A stretch of 64,000 nt of DNA from Candidatus Kryptobacter tengchongensis (lineage in GTDB: Bacteria > Bacteroidota > Ignavibacteria > Kryptoniales > Kryptoniaceae). Location: assembly GCA_001485605.1 (NCBI GenBank), contig FAON01000007.1:62001-126000 (forward strand), written 5' to 3'. Made by a program: the position numbers and the translations under genes. This document shows, piece after piece, positions 35,914 to 44,584 of the stretch. How positions within the stretch are numbered: position 1 is the first letter of the stretch; the number at the start of each line of letters is the position of its first letter. The notes beneath the pieces are model-generated. The model was not told the DNA's origin. It searched no databases and saw nothing but the letters and a program-made list of their open reading frames with translations.

Positions 35914-36522
35914 TCATCTCCTCCCAGGGTTGAGCGTTTTTGCATGGGGTCTTGGGTCTTGATTCGCACGAGCCCAGATTATATAAGCTTCTATTGCTTT
36001 CATCCGTGGGTCGTCTTCTTTAAGTGGCTTACCTTCCATCGGATTTTCAATACACCAGTTTATCATATCTCTAAGAAGAGCGATCTTTTTCAGCTGAATT
36101 TGAAACTTCGGATATGTCTCAGGGTGTGTATCTGTTGCGTCGGGATGACACATATCACAGGATATCCCATTTGTTCCAAGCGATGGGTCATGAAACCATT
36201 TATATCCTTCCTCAATCATAGCTTTGAGTTCTCTTTCCCAGATCAGAGAATCTCTTCTTGTAAACTTAGTTGATTGATATTTCTTTTGCTGTTGATAAGT
36301 CGTCAAAAGCATAGATGCGACCTCTTGAGCTTTTTCCCTTGACATGACTTCATTTTTTGATACATCGTTTAAAACAATCTGTGTTTCACCATCGCATGCA
36401 GTTATAACTTTTTTCTCGGCTTTTTTATCACCTTTACCTTCAATTGCGCTTAAATCATTCTTGCCATTCAAAAATATACCAACAATAAAAATAAGTGCAA
36501 ACATAAAAATTTTGCTTCTCAT
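35914..36522 (-). CDS. Periplasmic mono-haem c-type cytochrome
   Basis: A 202-residue exported protein with a signal peptide (MFALIFIVGIFL) and one CxxCH haem c motif (SCDMCHPDATDTH) at about residue 128. The end (GKPLKEDDPRMKAIEAYIIWA) resembles the C-terminal part of SoxA/TsdA-like class I cytochromes. It likely carries electrons in the periplasm. It is the third gene of an operon with a di-haem peroxidase and a metallophosphoesterase. Confidence 0.85.
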   Translation of the reverse strand: MRSKIFMFALIFIVGIFLNGKNDLSAIEGKGDKKAEKKVITACDGETQIVLNDVSKNEVMSREKAQEVASMLLTTYQQQKKYQSTKFTRRDSLIWERELKAMIEEGYKWFHDPSLGTNGISCDMCHPDATDTHPETYPKFQIQLKKIALLRDMINWCIENPMEGKPLKEDDPRMKAIEAYIIWARANQDPRPHAKTLNPGRR

Positions 36523-36549
36523 AAAGAATTCCTCCTTAAAATTTTATTT

Positions 36550-37701
36550 TTAAAACGATGGATCAACTGGAACTGGTGGAACTTCCTCTTTTCCACCTGA
36601 TTCAAGATATCTTGCTGTAACTCTCATAGGCTCTCTACTCCAGAGATTATAAATTTTATTTGCTTTCCCATTTCCAAGGATTTCAACTGTCCCATCGCCT
36701 GTTCCATCAAACTGATCAAATGGATCAGCTCTATTCATTTTGATTGTTAATTTCGGAAGCCCAGTCGGTGCATATGGCCAAGGCCAAGCGGTTGAAAGCA
36801 TACCGTAAAAGTTAATATTCCCGATCCTGTTAAACACAGGTTGATGTGTGTGCCCATGGATCACGGTAACATTTTTAAACGGTCTCAACAACGCTTGAAC
36901 CTCTTCAGCATCATCTGTCCAGAAGTTCCATGGTTTATAATACTTATAAAGCGGTGAATGGGAAAACACAACTATCGGTGTATCTTTTGAAACTTTAGCA
37001 AGATCTTGCTTCAGCCATTCAAATTGTTTTTTCCCAACATCCCCATAACCTCTTCCAACTGTAAACGGTCTTCCTTTCGGATTATCAAGTTGAGCCATAA
37101 ACTTCATCCTCTCCATCGGCGTCATCTTTGCCTCTGTCCAGTAATCATCCACAAGAACAGAATTTAACACAATAAAGTGAACTCCTTTATGATCAAACGA
37201 ATAATATGGTTGACCAAAAAGTTCAATCCATTTTTCTCCAAGATCAAGATACCAATCATGTTCTCCAACCATCATATAAACTTTCGCTTTAACCTCACTT
37301 AAAATTTCTTTGCCAAGCTTTAACTCTTCGGGCTGTCCAAGTTGAGCCAAATCCCCTCCGAATAAAACGAAGTCGGGTTGTGGATCAAGAGCATTTACAT
37401 CCTGAACCGCTTTTAAAGCAGCGCGGACAAATCTTTCGTTAAGTTTTCTTTCATAAAGATGCGTGTCTGAAATATAAGCAAACCTGAACTTAACTTCTGT
37501 CCCACCACCTTGTTTTGCTTCAACTGCTTCAACGAGCTGGAACGAATGTGGCGGAAACTGATTCTTCGCAAGAGCAACAGCTGCCGAAGCCATTGCAACC
37601 TTGATAAATTGCCTTCGGTTTAGCTTAGGCAATTTCTTGAAAAATTCCTCACGCTCCTTTAAGTATCGTTCCTCTTTTTTCTCACTTGGCATTTTTGGCA
37701 T
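36550..37701 (-). CDS. Tat-exported calcineurin-like metallophosphoesterase
   Basis: A 383-residue phosphoesterase with a twin-arginine signal (LNRRQFIKVAMASAAVALA, residues ~28-46), so it is exported folded. The dinuclear metal motifs are visible: D-x-H (AYISDTHLYE), GGDLAQ, G-E-H in MVGEHDW, and GHTHQPVF. The third motif has GEHD rather than the common GNHD. It is co-transcribed with two c-type cytochrome genes. The substrate is unknown. Confidence 0.9.
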   Translation of the reverse strand: MPKMPSEKKEERYLKEREEFFKKLPKLNRRQFIKVAMASAAVALAKNQFPPHSFQLVEAVEAKQGGGTEVKFRFAYISDTHLYERKLNERFVRAALKAVQDVNALDPQPDFVLFGGDLAQLGQPEELKLGKEILSEVKAKVYMMVGEHDWYLDLGEKWIELFGQPYYSFDHKGVHFIVLNSVLVDDYWTEAKMTPMERMKFMAQLDNPKGRPFTVGRGYGDVGKKQFEWLKQDLAKVSKDTPIVVFSHSPLYKYYKPWNFWTDDAEEVQALLRPFKNVTVIHGHTHQPVFNRIGNINFYGMLSTAWPWPYAPTGLPKLTIKMNRADPFDQFDGTGDGTVEILGNGKANKIYNLWSREPMRVTARYLESGGKEEVPPVPVDPSF

Positions 37702-37723
37702 AGCTTTGCACCTCCTTTTTTAT

Positions 37724-38902
37724 TTATTTGTTTTCAGGAAAATCCTTCGGAAATTCACCTGTTAATGCTTTTAAAAATTCAACAAGATCCTGTTTCTCTT
37801 GATCAGTTAAATTAAGCGGTCTCATTTCACCAGAAAGATTTGGATTTTCATTTCCACCTCTATTGTAAAACTCAATCACATCAATAAGCGTTGCCTCGCT
37901 CCCATCGTGCATGTATGGAGCTGTAAGTTCAACATTTCTCAAAGTTGGGGTTTTGAACGCACCGATATCTTTGGGATTAAATGTTACAAGAAATCTCCCG
38001 AGCTCCGAATATGCGGGGTCAAGCGCAAGCTCATCAAGTTTTCTTTTATCAAGTTGACCTTGTTTTGCAAGCAATTCGGCTTTTCTGGCAAGATCAGCAA
38101 AACCTTCTTTATTCATCGCAACGCCAATGTTATGATATTTGTTATCTGTGAAAAATGGATTTGAACGGTTGAATTCATGACATGTAATACATCTTGCTTT
38201 ACCTTGAAACAACTGCCATCCCCTTTTTGCAGACTCACTTATTGCATTTTCGTCACCAGCGATAAACCTATCAAAAGGCGAGTTTCCCGTCAGAAGGGTT
38301 CTCTCAAAAGCAGCTATAGCCTGTGCAACCTTATCAATTGTTATCTCTCCACCAAAAACTTTCTTAAACAACTCAACATACTCGGGAATCCCTTTAAGTT
38401 TTTTAACGACGGCATCGTGATCTGGCATGCCCATTTCAATTGGGTTAATTATCGGTTGTTTCGCCTGCTCTTCCAATGTCGGAGCTCGCCCATCCCAGAA
38501 TTGTTGCTCAAAAAACATAGCATTTAAAACCGTTGGAGCATTTCTTGCTCCCTTCTTTCCACTCACCCCTTCACTTACCTTCTTGTTTTCAGCAAATGCA
38601 AATTTCGGATCATGACAAGTAGCACATGCAACAGTATTATCAATAGAGAGACGCTTGTCAAAGTAAAGCTTTCGCCCAAGTTCAACTTTTTCAGGAGTTA
38701 TAGGATTATCTGGGGGAATGAAAAGTTCCCATAAATCTTTTGGGATCCCAAGCGGAATTTTAACATCATAACTTGCTTTAGCAGATGAATTCACCTTTTC
38801 CCCATTGATGGATATAAAGGAAAGAATAAACACAATGAAAAACAAAACCACATGGTAAAAGATTTTAAAGTTCCGCATGGTTTTTTCTTTTTTATTTTTC
38901 AT
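37724..38902 (-). CDS. Di-haem cytochrome c peroxidase (CcpA/MauG family)
   Basis: A 392-residue periplasmic enzyme with an N-terminal membrane/signal segment and two haem c sites, CATCHDPKFAF and CITCHEFNR. The intervening region (QFWDGRAPTLEEQAKQPI, NPIEMGMP) is diagnostic of bacterial cytochrome c peroxidases, which reduce H2O2 with electrons from small cytochromes. The first ATG (38902) is used; the ATG at 38878 gives an equally good signal peptide. First gene of a three-gene operon. Confidence 0.93.
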   Translation of the reverse strand: MKNKKEKTMRNFKIFYHVVLFFIVFILSFISINGEKVNSSAKASYDVKIPLGIPKDLWELFIPPDNPITPEKVELGRKLYFDKRLSIDNTVACATCHDPKFAFAENKKVSEGVSGKKGARNAPTVLNAMFFEQQFWDGRAPTLEEQAKQPIINPIEMGMPDHDAVVKKLKGIPEYVELFKKVFGGEITIDKVAQAIAAFERTLLTGNSPFDRFIAGDENAISESAKRGWQLFQGKARCITCHEFNRSNPFFTDNKYHNIGVAMNKEGFADLARKAELLAKQGQLDKRKLDELALDPAYSELGRFLVTFNPKDIGAFKTPTLRNVELTAPYMHDGSEATLIDVIEFYNRGGNENPNLSGEMRPLNLTDQEKQDLVEFLKALTGEFPKDFPENK

Positions 38903-38952
38903 CTTCCACTTACATAAGACAAGTTAAACCACCTGTTTATTCCAACTGAAAA

Positions 38953-38984
38953 TTTGTTTTTCCAAATTAAGATTCATATATTTT
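38953..38984 (+). promoter_or_regulatory. tRNA-Ala promoter
   Basis: TTTG (38953-38956), 20 nt, TATATTTT (38977-38984), close to the Bacteroidota consensus TTTG/TAnnTTTG and placed just right for the tRNA starting at 38996. Confidence 0.55.
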
Positions 38985-38995
38985 AGGTGAATTAA

Positions 38996-39068
38996 GGGGC
39001 CGTAGCTCAGATGGGAGAGCGCCAGAATCGCACTCTGGAGGTCACGGGTTCGAATCCCGTCGGCTCCA
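38996..39068 (+). tRNA. tRNA-Ala (anticodon CGC)
   Basis: A 73-nt cloverleaf: acceptor stem GGGGCCG/CGGCTCC with the G3-U70 wobble pair that identifies alanine tRNA, D stem GCTC/GAGC, anticodon stem CCAGA/TCTGG with loop ATCGCAC (anticodon CGC), and T stem ACGGG/CCCGT. Discriminator A; CCA is not encoded. It reads GCG codons. Confidence 0.95.
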
Positions 39069-39070
39069 CT

Positions 39071-40222
39071 TTAATTTTCCCCCCTCAAAAAAAGATTCAA
39101 AAACATGAATCCTAAAACTCCAGCTATAGTTGAACTAATCAATATGGTTAACTTAGCGCCGCTGACTATTACAGGATCATCAAAAGCAAGCAAAGTAATG
39201 AAAATTGACATCGTAAATCCTATCCCGCCTAAGATACCAACCCCAAAGATCACTTTCCAATTCAAATCTTCTGGAAGCTCACAAATTCTTAACTTTACAG
39301 ATAAAAAAGTTGCAACGAAAATTCCTAATGGCTTACCCAAAATTAGTCCAAGAGCAATGCCCAAGCTATAATTTTGAATCAAACTTTGCCCCAAAACACC
39401 ACTATTTATAAAAATTGCAGTATTTACCAAAGCAAAAATTGGCAAAATAACGAACGCAACCGGCTTATGAAGAAAATGTTGCAAAACATGTGACGGAGAT
39501 TTTTCGTCTTCATGAAAATCAAATGGGATCGCAAATGCCAACAACACACCCGATATAGTAGCATGAACGCCTGAATTAAGCATAAAATACCACATTACAA
39601 CGCCAGAAATTATATAAAGAAAAAGATTTTTCACCCCTAATTTGTTGATTACCAACAGCAAAACGAAAATAAAAACTGCAATTAACAAATTCATCAAAAT
39701 AATTCCCCTTGTATAAAAAATCGCTATAAGCAATATCGCTGCTAAATCATCAATTACAGCAAGGGCAGTTAAAAAAACCTTTAAAGAAGTTGGCACTTTA
39801 TTGCCCAACAAGGACAAAATCCCTAATGCAAAAGCAATATCTGTTGCCATAGGTATTCCAAAACCCGATTGAGTCTCACTACCATAGTTGAAAATCATAT
39901 AAATCCCAGCTGGAACCAATAAACCACCCAATGCGCCAAAAAACGGTAAGAGAGCATCTTTAATGTTTGAAAGCTCACCCTTATAAATTTCCCTCTCCAA
40001 CTCAAGACCTATAAGCAAGAAAAAAATTGTCATCAAACCATCATTTACCCAATGCTCTATCGTCAAACCACCAAGTTTTAAATGAAAAAAATTCACATAC
40101 ATTTCCCCAAACCGAGAATTAGCAATAAACAGAGAAACAACAGTACAAATAACCAAAAGCAATCCACCAGTTCGCTCACTTTCAAAAAATTCTTTAAACA
40201 ACTTTGATATTTTCCACACCAT
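39071..40222 (-). CDS. nhaA: Na+/H+ antiporter NhaA
   Basis: A 383-residue membrane antiporter with about twelve helices that expels Na+ in exchange for protons. The two ion-binding Asp residues are in TALAVIDDLAAILLIA; other NhaA signatures are IGLELEREIYKGEL, GALGGLLVPAGIY and GIPMATDIAFALGIL. GGTGAG precedes the ATG. It ends 2 bases from the convergent tRNA-Ala. Confidence 0.95.
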   Translation of the reverse strand: MVWKISKLFKEFFESERTGGLLLVICTVVSLFIANSRFGEMYVNFFHLKLGGLTIEHWVNDGLMTIFFLLIGLELEREIYKGELSNIKDALLPFFGALGGLLVPAGIYMIFNYGSETQSGFGIPMATDIAFALGILSLLGNKVPTSLKVFLTALAVIDDLAAILLIAIFYTRGIILMNLLIAVFIFVLLLVINKLGVKNLFLYIISGVVMWYFMLNSGVHATISGVLLAFAIPFDFHEDEKSPSHVLQHFLHKPVAFVILPIFALVNTAIFINSGVLGQSLIQNYSLGIALGLILGKPLGIFVATFLSVKLRICELPEDLNWKVIFGVGILGGIGFTMSIFITLLAFDDPVIVSGAKLTILISSTIAGVLGFMFLNLFLRGEN

Positions 40223-40267
40223 TTACTCACCGTAATTTCTTTGAAATTGTATCTTGTCACAATAAAT

Positions 40268-40299
40268 TTTGAATCCGAAACTTCTTTTTGCTATCTTTG
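40268..40299 (+). promoter_or_regulatory. Bacteroidota-type promoter of the third sigma operon
   Basis: TTTG (40268-40271), 20 nt, TATCTTTG (40292-40299): an exact match to the consensus TTTG, 19-21 nt, TAnnTTTG used by the primary sigma factor of Bacteroidota. The ATG of the sigma gene is at 40337, 37 bases downstream. Confidence 0.6.
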
Positions 40300-40336
40300 T
40301 TATGATTGAAAAGCAACCTTTGCTGTAAATTAACAC

Positions 40337-40861
40337 ATGTTTGACAAAATTAAAAAAGAAATAATCAACTCAATTGACTCACTATTACGATACGCAGTTG
40401 TAATTACAGGGAACGAAGAAGATGCAAAAGATTTAGTGCAGGAGACCTGCTATAAAGCATTAAAAAGCATAAACTCTCTTGACGAAAATTCAAATGTGAA
40501 AGCATGGCTTTTTACAATAATGCGAAACCTGTGGATAAACCAAAGAAAAAGAAACCAAATATCCCCCGTTTATCTTGAAGAAACAATTGAAAATGTGGGC
40601 GATGAATGGAATATAAATCCAGAGGAATTGTTAATTAATAATGAAATGCGTCAATTACTATTGAAGGCGTTGAACGATTTACCAGAGGCTTATAAAGAAA
40701 TTCTTATTTTGCGATATTTTGAAGATTTCTCATATAATGAAATTTCAAAAATTTTGGATTGCCCACTTGGAACTGTTATGTCAAGGCTAAACAGAGCAAG
40801 AGAAAAATTAAAAGAAGTTTTTTTAAAAATTTACGAAAAAAACAACGATGATAGATCATAA
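40337..40861 (+). CDS. ECF-type RNA polymerase sigma factor
   Basis: A 174-residue ECF sigma factor. Region 2 contains ITGNEEDAKDLVQETCYKAL and NVKAWLFTIMRNLWINQRKR; region 4 contains LPEAYKEILILRYFEDFSYNEIS and LGTVMSRLNRAREKLKEVF. It is similar in style to the sigma factor at 6825. It overlaps the anti-sigma gene by 14 bases. Regulon unknown; the haem-type motif of the partner suggests a redox or haem signal. Confidence 0.93.
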   Translation: MFDKIKKEIINSIDSLLRYAVVITGNEEDAKDLVQETCYKALKSINSLDENSNVKAWLFTIMRNLWINQRKRNQISPVYLEETIENVGDEWNINPEELLINNEMRQLLLKALNDLPEAYKEILILRYFEDFSYNEISKILDCPLGTVMSRLNRAREKLKEVFLKIYEKNNDDRS

Positions 40862-41642
40862 AACAATAAAAATATGGATCAACCTATATCTTGACGGAGA
40901 ACTTGCTGGAGAAGAACTTGAACTTTTTAAACAACATATAAAAGAATGCCGTGAATGCGCTCAAATCTTAAAACAACAGCGTGATTTTGTTGATTCAATA
41001 AGATCTCTGAAAGATGAAATAAAAATTGATTTTGGCGACTTCAAAACTGAACTTATAAAACAGATTGAGGAATTTAAACCTAAAAGCAGCAAAGCTTTAA
41101 AATATGCTGTCTTTGCTATAGTTGTTGTAATTTTAACCATCTCCGCTCTATCCGCTCTTTACTTTTACTCAAACCGCACTGATTTTGTAAAGATAGCAAT
41201 TGAAAACCATATGCGTCAAATTCGGGGTCAATTACCACTTGAGATAGAAACATCTTCCGAAGGGGAGATTTCAAATTGGTTTGATGGGAAGTTAAGGTTT
41301 AATTTTCGCCTTCCCCGCTATCCTGATCCTTCAAATCAACCATATCGCATAAAGGGCGCACGACTTGTGGCGTTGAATAATGATTATGCTGCACTTGTAT
41401 CTTATGAAATGGATGGTCGCCCGATGACATTGCTTGTTGCCCCATCAAAAAGCGCAAGCCCATACGGTAAAAGAAAAGTCAATTTCAAAGATATTGATTT
41501 CTATCTTGATACAAAAGATGGCTTTAACATCCTCTCTTGGACAGATAAAGGTTTAACTTACGCACTTGTTTTTGACTTTGAAAATTTTGATTGGAAGAAA
41601 CCATGTATTGTCTGCCATAGTTCAGGAGCAAAGGAAATGTAA
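40848..41642 (+). CDS. Membrane anti-sigma factor with C-terminal CxxCH motif
   Basis: A 264-residue anti-sigma factor. The N-terminal zinc motif (HIKECREC, ~residues 31-38) binds the sigma factor in the cytoplasm; one membrane helix (~86-108) leads to a ~150-residue periplasmic domain. The final residues read KKPCIVCHSSGAKEM, with C253-x2-C256-H257 forming a c-type haem attachment motif. If haem is attached, this would be a haem-bearing sensor of periplasmic redox state. That is inference; the motif might instead bind metal. Confidence 0.87.
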   Translation: MIDHKTIKIWINLYLDGELAGEELELFKQHIKECRECAQILKQQRDFVDSIRSLKDEIKIDFGDFKTELIKQIEEFKPKSSKALKYAVFAIVVVILTISALSALYFYSNRTDFVKIAIENHMRQIRGQLPLEIETSSEGEISNWFDGKLRFNFRLPRYPDPSNQPYRIKGARLVALNNDYAALVSYEMDGRPMTLLVAPSKSASPYGKRKVNFKDIDFYLDTKDGFNILSWTDKGLTYALVFDFENFDWKKPCIVCHSSGAKEM

Positions 41643-41720
41643 ACGCAAAATTTACGAATTAACAACTTCCAAAATACTCTATAAGCCAGCCGAAAACAGC
41701 CTATAAACAATTCAAAGATT

Positions 41721-41753
41721 TTTGGCATCGCTTGAAAATTTTTAGTAAATTAC
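41721..41753 (+). promoter_or_regulatory. Candidate rtcB promoter
   Basis: TTTG (41721-41724), 21 nt, TAAATTAC (41746-41753), 34 bases before the ATG of rtcB. A partial match to the same pattern as other promoters here. Confidence 0.35.
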
Positions 41754-41787
41754 TAACGCAATAAAAATAAACACTCCTAAAGCGAAA

Positions 41788-43239
41788 ATGCCAGCACCAA
41801 AGGAGATCAAAAGAATTTCAGAAGTTGTGTGGGAAATACCCGAAACATATAAAAAAGGAATGCTTGTTCCAGCACGAATTTACGCTACAAAACAACTTCT
41901 TGACTCAATGGATGAAGGAGTCTTTGAACAGGTAACAAATGTCGCCTGTCTTCCAGGAATTCAAAAGTATGCCTTATGCATGCCCGACGGACATTGGGGC
42001 TATGGCTTCCCAATTGGCGGAGTTGCTGCGTTTGATTTTGAAAACGGAGTGATATCCCCTGGAGGAATAGGATTTGACATAAACTGTGGAATGCGACTTG
42101 TAAAGACGAACTTAACAATTGAAGAAGTGAAACCTAAATTAAAACAACTGGTTGATCTACTATTCCAAACTGTCCCTACAGGGGTTGGTGCAACTGGATT
42201 TGTTAAACTATCAAATTCCCAATTTGATGAGGTTATGGTAAAAGGTGCACGCTGGTGCGTTGAACATGGCTACGGATGGAAAGAAGACCTTGAAAGAATT
42301 GAAGAACACGGCGCAATAAAAGGAGCTGACCCGTCAAAGGTAAGTAAAAAGGCAAGAGAAAGAGGAATAGATCAACTTGGAACACTTGGATCAGGAAACC
42401 ACTACCTTGAAATTCAAGTCGTTGATAGAATTTTTGATCATAACATTGCGAATGCTTTTGGAATTGAACAGGAAGGTCAAATTGTTGTGATGATTCACTG
42501 CGGTTCAAGAGGATTTGGACATCAAATCGCAACAGATTATCTCAAAGTTTTTCTTGACGCTATGAAAAAATACGGGATTCCACTTCTTGACAAAGAACTC
42601 GCCTGTGCCCCGATAGACTCACCAGAGGGAAGGGACTATTACTCTGCAATGCTCTGTGCAGCTAACATGGCTTTCGCAAATCGTCAGGTTATTCTTCACA
42701 GAGTCAGGGAAGCCTTTGAAAAAATTTTCAAGAAATCTGCACAAGATCTTGAAATGCATCTTGTTTATGATGTTGCTCACAACATCGCAAAAGCAGAGGA
42801 ATATGAAGTTGACGGAAAAATCAAAAAACTCCTTGTCCACAGAAAAGGCTCAACAAGGTCATTTGGTCCGGGACATCCAGAACTTGCTGAAATCTATAGA
42901 GATACAGGTCAACCTGTTATAATCGGTGGCTCAATGGAAACTGGTTCTTATTTACTCGTTGGCACGAAAAGAGCTATGGAAGAAACATTTGGCTCAACCT
43001 GCCATGGCAGTGGTAGAACAATGAGCAGACATAAAGCGAAAAAAGAAATAAACTACAATCAACTTGTCAAACAAATGGAAGAACGCGGTATATATGTAAG
43101 ATCTGCTTCAAAATCTGGGCTCGTTGAAGAAGCTGGGGTTGCCTACAAAAACATTTCAGATGTAGTAGAAGCAGTTGACAGAGCCGGAATATCAAGAAAA
43201 GTCGCTGCATTAAGACCAATAGGAAATATAAAAGGTTAA
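41788..43239 (+). CDS. rtcB: RtcB-type RNA ligase
   Basis: A 483-residue RtcB, which joins RNA 2',3'-cyclic or 3'-phosphate ends to 5'-OH ends using GTP and Mn2+. Motifs visible: CMPDGHWGYGFPIGG, GGIGFDINCGMRL with the metal Cys, GTLGSGNHYLEIQ, IHCGSRGFGHQ, YDVAHNIAK, and TCHGSGRTMSR, which contains the His that becomes guanylylated in characterised RtcB proteins. No archease or RtcA is adjacent. It is monocistronic, so it may serve RNA repair after stress or nuclease attack. Confidence 0.95.
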   Translation: MPAPKEIKRISEVVWEIPETYKKGMLVPARIYATKQLLDSMDEGVFEQVTNVACLPGIQKYALCMPDGHWGYGFPIGGVAAFDFENGVISPGGIGFDINCGMRLVKTNLTIEEVKPKLKQLVDLLFQTVPTGVGATGFVKLSNSQFDEVMVKGARWCVEHGYGWKEDLERIEEHGAIKGADPSKVSKKARERGIDQLGTLGSGNHYLEIQVVDRIFDHNIANAFGIEQEGQIVVMIHCGSRGFGHQIATDYLKVFLDAMKKYGIPLLDKELACAPIDSPEGRDYYSAMLCAANMAFANRQVILHRVREAFEKIFKKSAQDLEMHLVYDVAHNIAKAEEYEVDGKIKKLLVHRKGSTRSFGPGHPELAEIYRDTGQPVIIGGSMETGSYLLVGTKRAMEETFGSTCHGSGRTMSRHKAKKEINYNQLVKQMEERGIYVRSASKSGLVEEAGVAYKNISDVVEAVDRAGISRKVAALRPIGNIKG

Positions 43240-43253
43240 ATAAAGTCCGGAAT

Positions 43254-44258
43254 TTAAAAACTAACCTGCGCCATAAACATCAACTCATCATTATTAACAT
43301 CTATTGGCTTCTCAATTTTTTTAATATAATTGACCCTGAAAACCACTTGCTCCATAACTTTTGAATAAACCCCAACTGTCAACCACTTGCTTTCACCTTT
43401 GACATTAATATCATTATCCCAAAATTCATATTTAATAACTGGCTCAAAATAATCAAAAAATTTATAACTCAACTGCATGTAATAACCGCGCTTCCTGATA
43501 TCGCCATCATTTCCAAATATAAATTCTCCCCTCAGATGCAAATTTGAATTTACTAGAAGTGCGTTTAACCCAAAACCATATCTTTCCTTATCCCTTACAT
43601 TCATCCTCCCATTTGAACCAATAAGCAAAGCGCCACTTAAAGTTACAAGATTTCCGCTATTACCTTTAAAATCATAACTTACATAACCAGTTATATCTTT
43701 CTTCGCATCTGAATCATCCATGTTTCTTGTATAATCAATGGTCTCATAAATTGTTCCAGGATTTTTATAAACAACCTCTCCATTCCAAAGACCAAGTGCA
43801 AAATAAAAGTTTTTTACCCCAGCATATGATATTTCAAGCCCCCGATCCCTATCAGCAACAAGTGCCGAAACAACCTGCGAACGATAGATTGTTTTCCTTT
43901 CAGATGAAGATTCTTTTCTCTCAATTGACCAATGATACTTAAACTGACCTAACCTAATCTCAAACCCTTTAACTCCAGGAAATGGATCAACAAGTTCAAT
44001 GTTGTAATCTTTCAAAAACTTATTAAAACTCAACTCCTTGACACCAAATTGAATCACCCATTTAACATGCTTACTTAAAGAACCACCAACCTTTAAATTA
44101 ATCGTTCCAGGTGTAAATGTTTCCGTAATTTTATCTTCCTCAAATTCAACACGATACATGTATTGCAAATATCCGCTTATTTTAGTTTGTGAAAACATAA
44201 ATTCAATAGATGTCAACCACAAGAGTAAAACAAATAGGCAAGATTTTAAGTCTTTCAT
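43254..44258 (-). CDS. Outer-membrane porin-like beta-barrel protein
   Basis: A 334-residue protein with a signal peptide ending near FMFSQ and a beta-barrel mature part with alternating strands and a terminal Phe (MFMAQVSF), typical of outer-membrane insertion. IRLGQFKYHWSIE and LVADRDRGLEISY resemble phosphate-selective porin O/P family proteins. The solute is unknown. The gene is convergent with rtcB. Confidence 0.78.
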   Translation of the reverse strand: MKDLKSCLFVLLLWLTSIEFMFSQTKISGYLQYMYRVEFEEDKITETFTPGTINLKVGGSLSKHVKWVIQFGVKELSFNKFLKDYNIELVDPFPGVKGFEIRLGQFKYHWSIERKESSSERKTIYRSQVVSALVADRDRGLEISYAGVKNFYFALGLWNGEVVYKNPGTIYETIDYTRNMDDSDAKKDITGYVSYDFKGNSGNLVTLSGALLIGSNGRMNVRDKERYGFGLNALLVNSNLHLRGEFIFGNDGDIRKRGYYMQLSYKFFDYFEPVIKYEFWDNDINVKGESKWLTVGVYSKVMEQVVFRVNYIKKIEKPIDVNNDELMFMAQVSF

Positions 44259-44584
44259 TTCCCTTGAATTGTTTATTTTTAATTCACAAATTACTTTGCA
44301 TTTAAAAACGCTGATTGATTTGAAATTGCCTTGTGATATTTCGTTGTAATTTCTGTTAATTTTTACACTTAAAACTAAAAATTTTTAAAACCAAAAACAA
44401 TTGGCAATAAAATAGATTGTTTCAGGTTTGACTTCCCCTATTGTGGTTTATCATGCAAAACTAAGCAATATAACCCAAATAAAAACGCTAATCTTTATCC
44501 TGCACCACATCTTTTGATTTTTAAGCTCGTTTCAATTAAATTTAATCAAAAATTCCAAAAATAATTTGAGGTGAAAGACGCACC
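44259..44584. other. 326-nt divergent intergenic region
   Basis: An AT-rich gap between the porin (minus) and the PpiD-like gene (plus). I see one good promoter for the plus side (44513-44544). No RNA gene, terminator or repeat was recognised in the remainder. Confidence 0.6.
44513..44544 (+). promoter_or_regulatory. Candidate promoter of the PpiD-like gene
   Basis: TTTG (44513-44516), 20 nt, TAAATTTA (44537-44544), followed by a GAGGTGAAAG ribosome-binding site and the ATG at 44585. Confidence 0.5.
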
